DNA of 64,000 nucleotides from Dipylidium caninum (taxonomy: Eukaryota > Platyhelminthes > Cestoda > Cyclophyllidea > Dipylidiidae): contig QEYB01000026.1 of assembly GCA_017562135.1 (NCBI GenBank), forward strand, positions 124,001-188,000, read 5' to 3'. The notes under the pieces are model-generated. The model ran no database searches. It was not told the origin of the DNA and saw only the letters and a program-made list of their open reading frames with translations. This document shows, piece by piece, positions 62,579-64,000 of this stretch (positions are counted from its first letter, which is position 1; every line of letters starts with the position of its first letter). A program made the translations under genes and the position numbers.

Positions 62579-64000
62579 CTAACTCCTGCCCACACTGGAG
62601 CGAAGTCGATTACAGCTACTGCACTTTGGAGGCATTCCCACGCAAGGGAGAATGTTATCACCTCCAGAACGGATCTCGCAAACCGCATTTGTGTCTGGGT
62701 TGCGCACACTTATTATTAGAAGGGCAAATTAGTGGAGAGGAGTAATATTTTTGTTGCGCTAGTGCATAAGGAGCAGTAGGAACAAGGGATTAGGGCAAAT
62801 TGTGGATAGGTGAGGGATTGGTTGATTGGAGCCACCTCAAATGTTTGTTTCAGCGATTGTTCTATCTTCCTTGAATGCGACTTTATTCACGTAACTCAGA
62901 GTACATTCTTAGGATTATTTGGTTGGGAATAATTATGTTTTCGTCACAAAAATAATTGTTGTTTTTTCCCTTTGGATTTTTTAAAATTATTTCACGTTTA
63001 GCGTGCATAGTTAAATGGAAGCTTGTCTCTTTTTCATTATGCAAGACAAATGTTTGCAGCACCTAGGCGGTAGCCTGTCTAATTTCTACCTGGAAGCGCC
63101 CCCCTCCTTTCCAGGTGCCGTTCACTTCCACCCAAGGGGAGAAATTAGGATTGAACTGCCATCACGATATGTGAACTATCGGTTCGTACCATAGTGAAAT
63201 TCTATCCCCCAAAAGAGATACCTTTCGGTGGTGAGACGTGACTGGAAATCGCTTAAAAGGAAACCCCAAGTCTGAGAATATTTTGTAAAAGCCTATAAAT
63301 TTGGTGGACTTGCACATGCCCTAAGATGCTGCCTCCACTGAACTTAGGTAATTCGCTTTACCGAAGGCGGGATAGTCTTTTGGGCCATTGGAAAAGTTTC
63401 GTTGGTCCTTAACTTCCCCCAGTGTTGTAGAACTAACCACAATAAAAAGCTCTTTTGGTTTAATGCCTGCTTTAAGGGCGAGGTTCCCAGTCGAAAGTTA
63501 CACGCGTCCTTCACCGTTTCTATGCAAAAAGGCGAAATGGGGATATTAGAAGCATAAATTGCCCTTTAATGAAAGAGCTTGGAAGTGACGCATGGGTATG
63601 TCATAGGTTATAAAAAAGAACCAGAAATTTTAGCACGTCTAAACGACACCCTAACCCAGAGCAAGCAGAACATGTGGCACTGTTGGAGGCAGAAGTCTTA
63701 TTGAATGGTCTCATCATGTTAGACAAACAAATTCATCCTACTTCTTAATTAGGCACAACAACAAATGAATTGACGTTGAGGAGGAAATTGAAGGACACAC
63801 TGAGGAAAGATAATTAAGTGGAAAATTTCAAAGCTCACGCTCCATAAAAGTCAGATGATTCATTTTATAGGCATCTCGACCGAGTTTTTTATCCACTTTT
63901 TTCTTGTACCGTATGGGGTCATCGAAAACATAGTTAAAAATAAATACACCCTTGCAAACACCAGGCAGATTATGTGACTTGACAAGGGGCCTAGCCAATG

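Larger units (their letters stand above)
59945..64000. other. Region upstream of plakin B, no supported gene
   Basis: Missing 5' exons of gene B may lie here or beyond the window. The sequence from about 60.4 to 62.6 kb is richer in GC than its surroundings, with short open frames lacking any family match. From 62.75 kb on it is AT-rich and featureless. Confidence 0.5.

Overview
The window is eukaryotic. Genes are split by many GT-AG introns, several of them only 28-41 bp long. The most likely source is a parasitic flatworm, probably a tapeworm. This is inferred from the mini-introns next to multi-kilobase intergenic DNA, the moderate GC content and the divergent plakin genes; no species-specific marker was recognised.

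Layout: (1) 1-10829, plus strand: 3' part of a TMEM94 orthologue (degenerate P-type-ATPase-like multipass protein), about 19 exons, 5' end outside the window. (2) 11391-12848, minus: complete RPL3 in five exons, tail to tail with TMEM94. (3) 13472-14524, minus: two exons matching only the C-terminal end of glutathione synthetase, probably a truncated copy. (4) 15149-15910, plus: single-exon Josephin-domain deubiquitinase. (5) 15911-21044: no gene recognised. (6) 21045-33455, minus: plakin-family gene A. (7) 33456-43651: no confident exon, with microsatellites and a G-rich tract. (8) 43652-59944, minus: plakin-family gene B, a tandem paralogue of A with the same exon architecture. (9) 59945-64000: no confident gene.

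The most notable content is the plakin pair. Both have small exons encoding spectrin-like helices and a plakin-type SH3 (ending VPSICFW). These are followed by one giant tail exon of about 8.0 kb in A and 11.6 kb in B. The tail encodes S/T-TQ-(V/I/L)-G motifs, then long repeats built on a GKKLQV hexapeptide with APP and ACDA/CDPL boxes, then a conserved C-terminal module with plakin-repeat-like features. In B, one roughly 390-bp (130-codon) tail unit is amplified into about a dozen nearly identical copies (about 46.1-51.0 kb). I do not recognise these tail repeats from described plakins.

The reading frame is broken by small indels in TMEM94, plakin A and plakin B, often at homopolymers, and 9 of 12 unit spacings in the array are not multiples of three. 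This looks more like unpolished sequence or assembly error than gene death, but the sequence alone cannot decide. Exon boundaries were read by eye from splice consensus, frame continuity and family similarity; no search was run.
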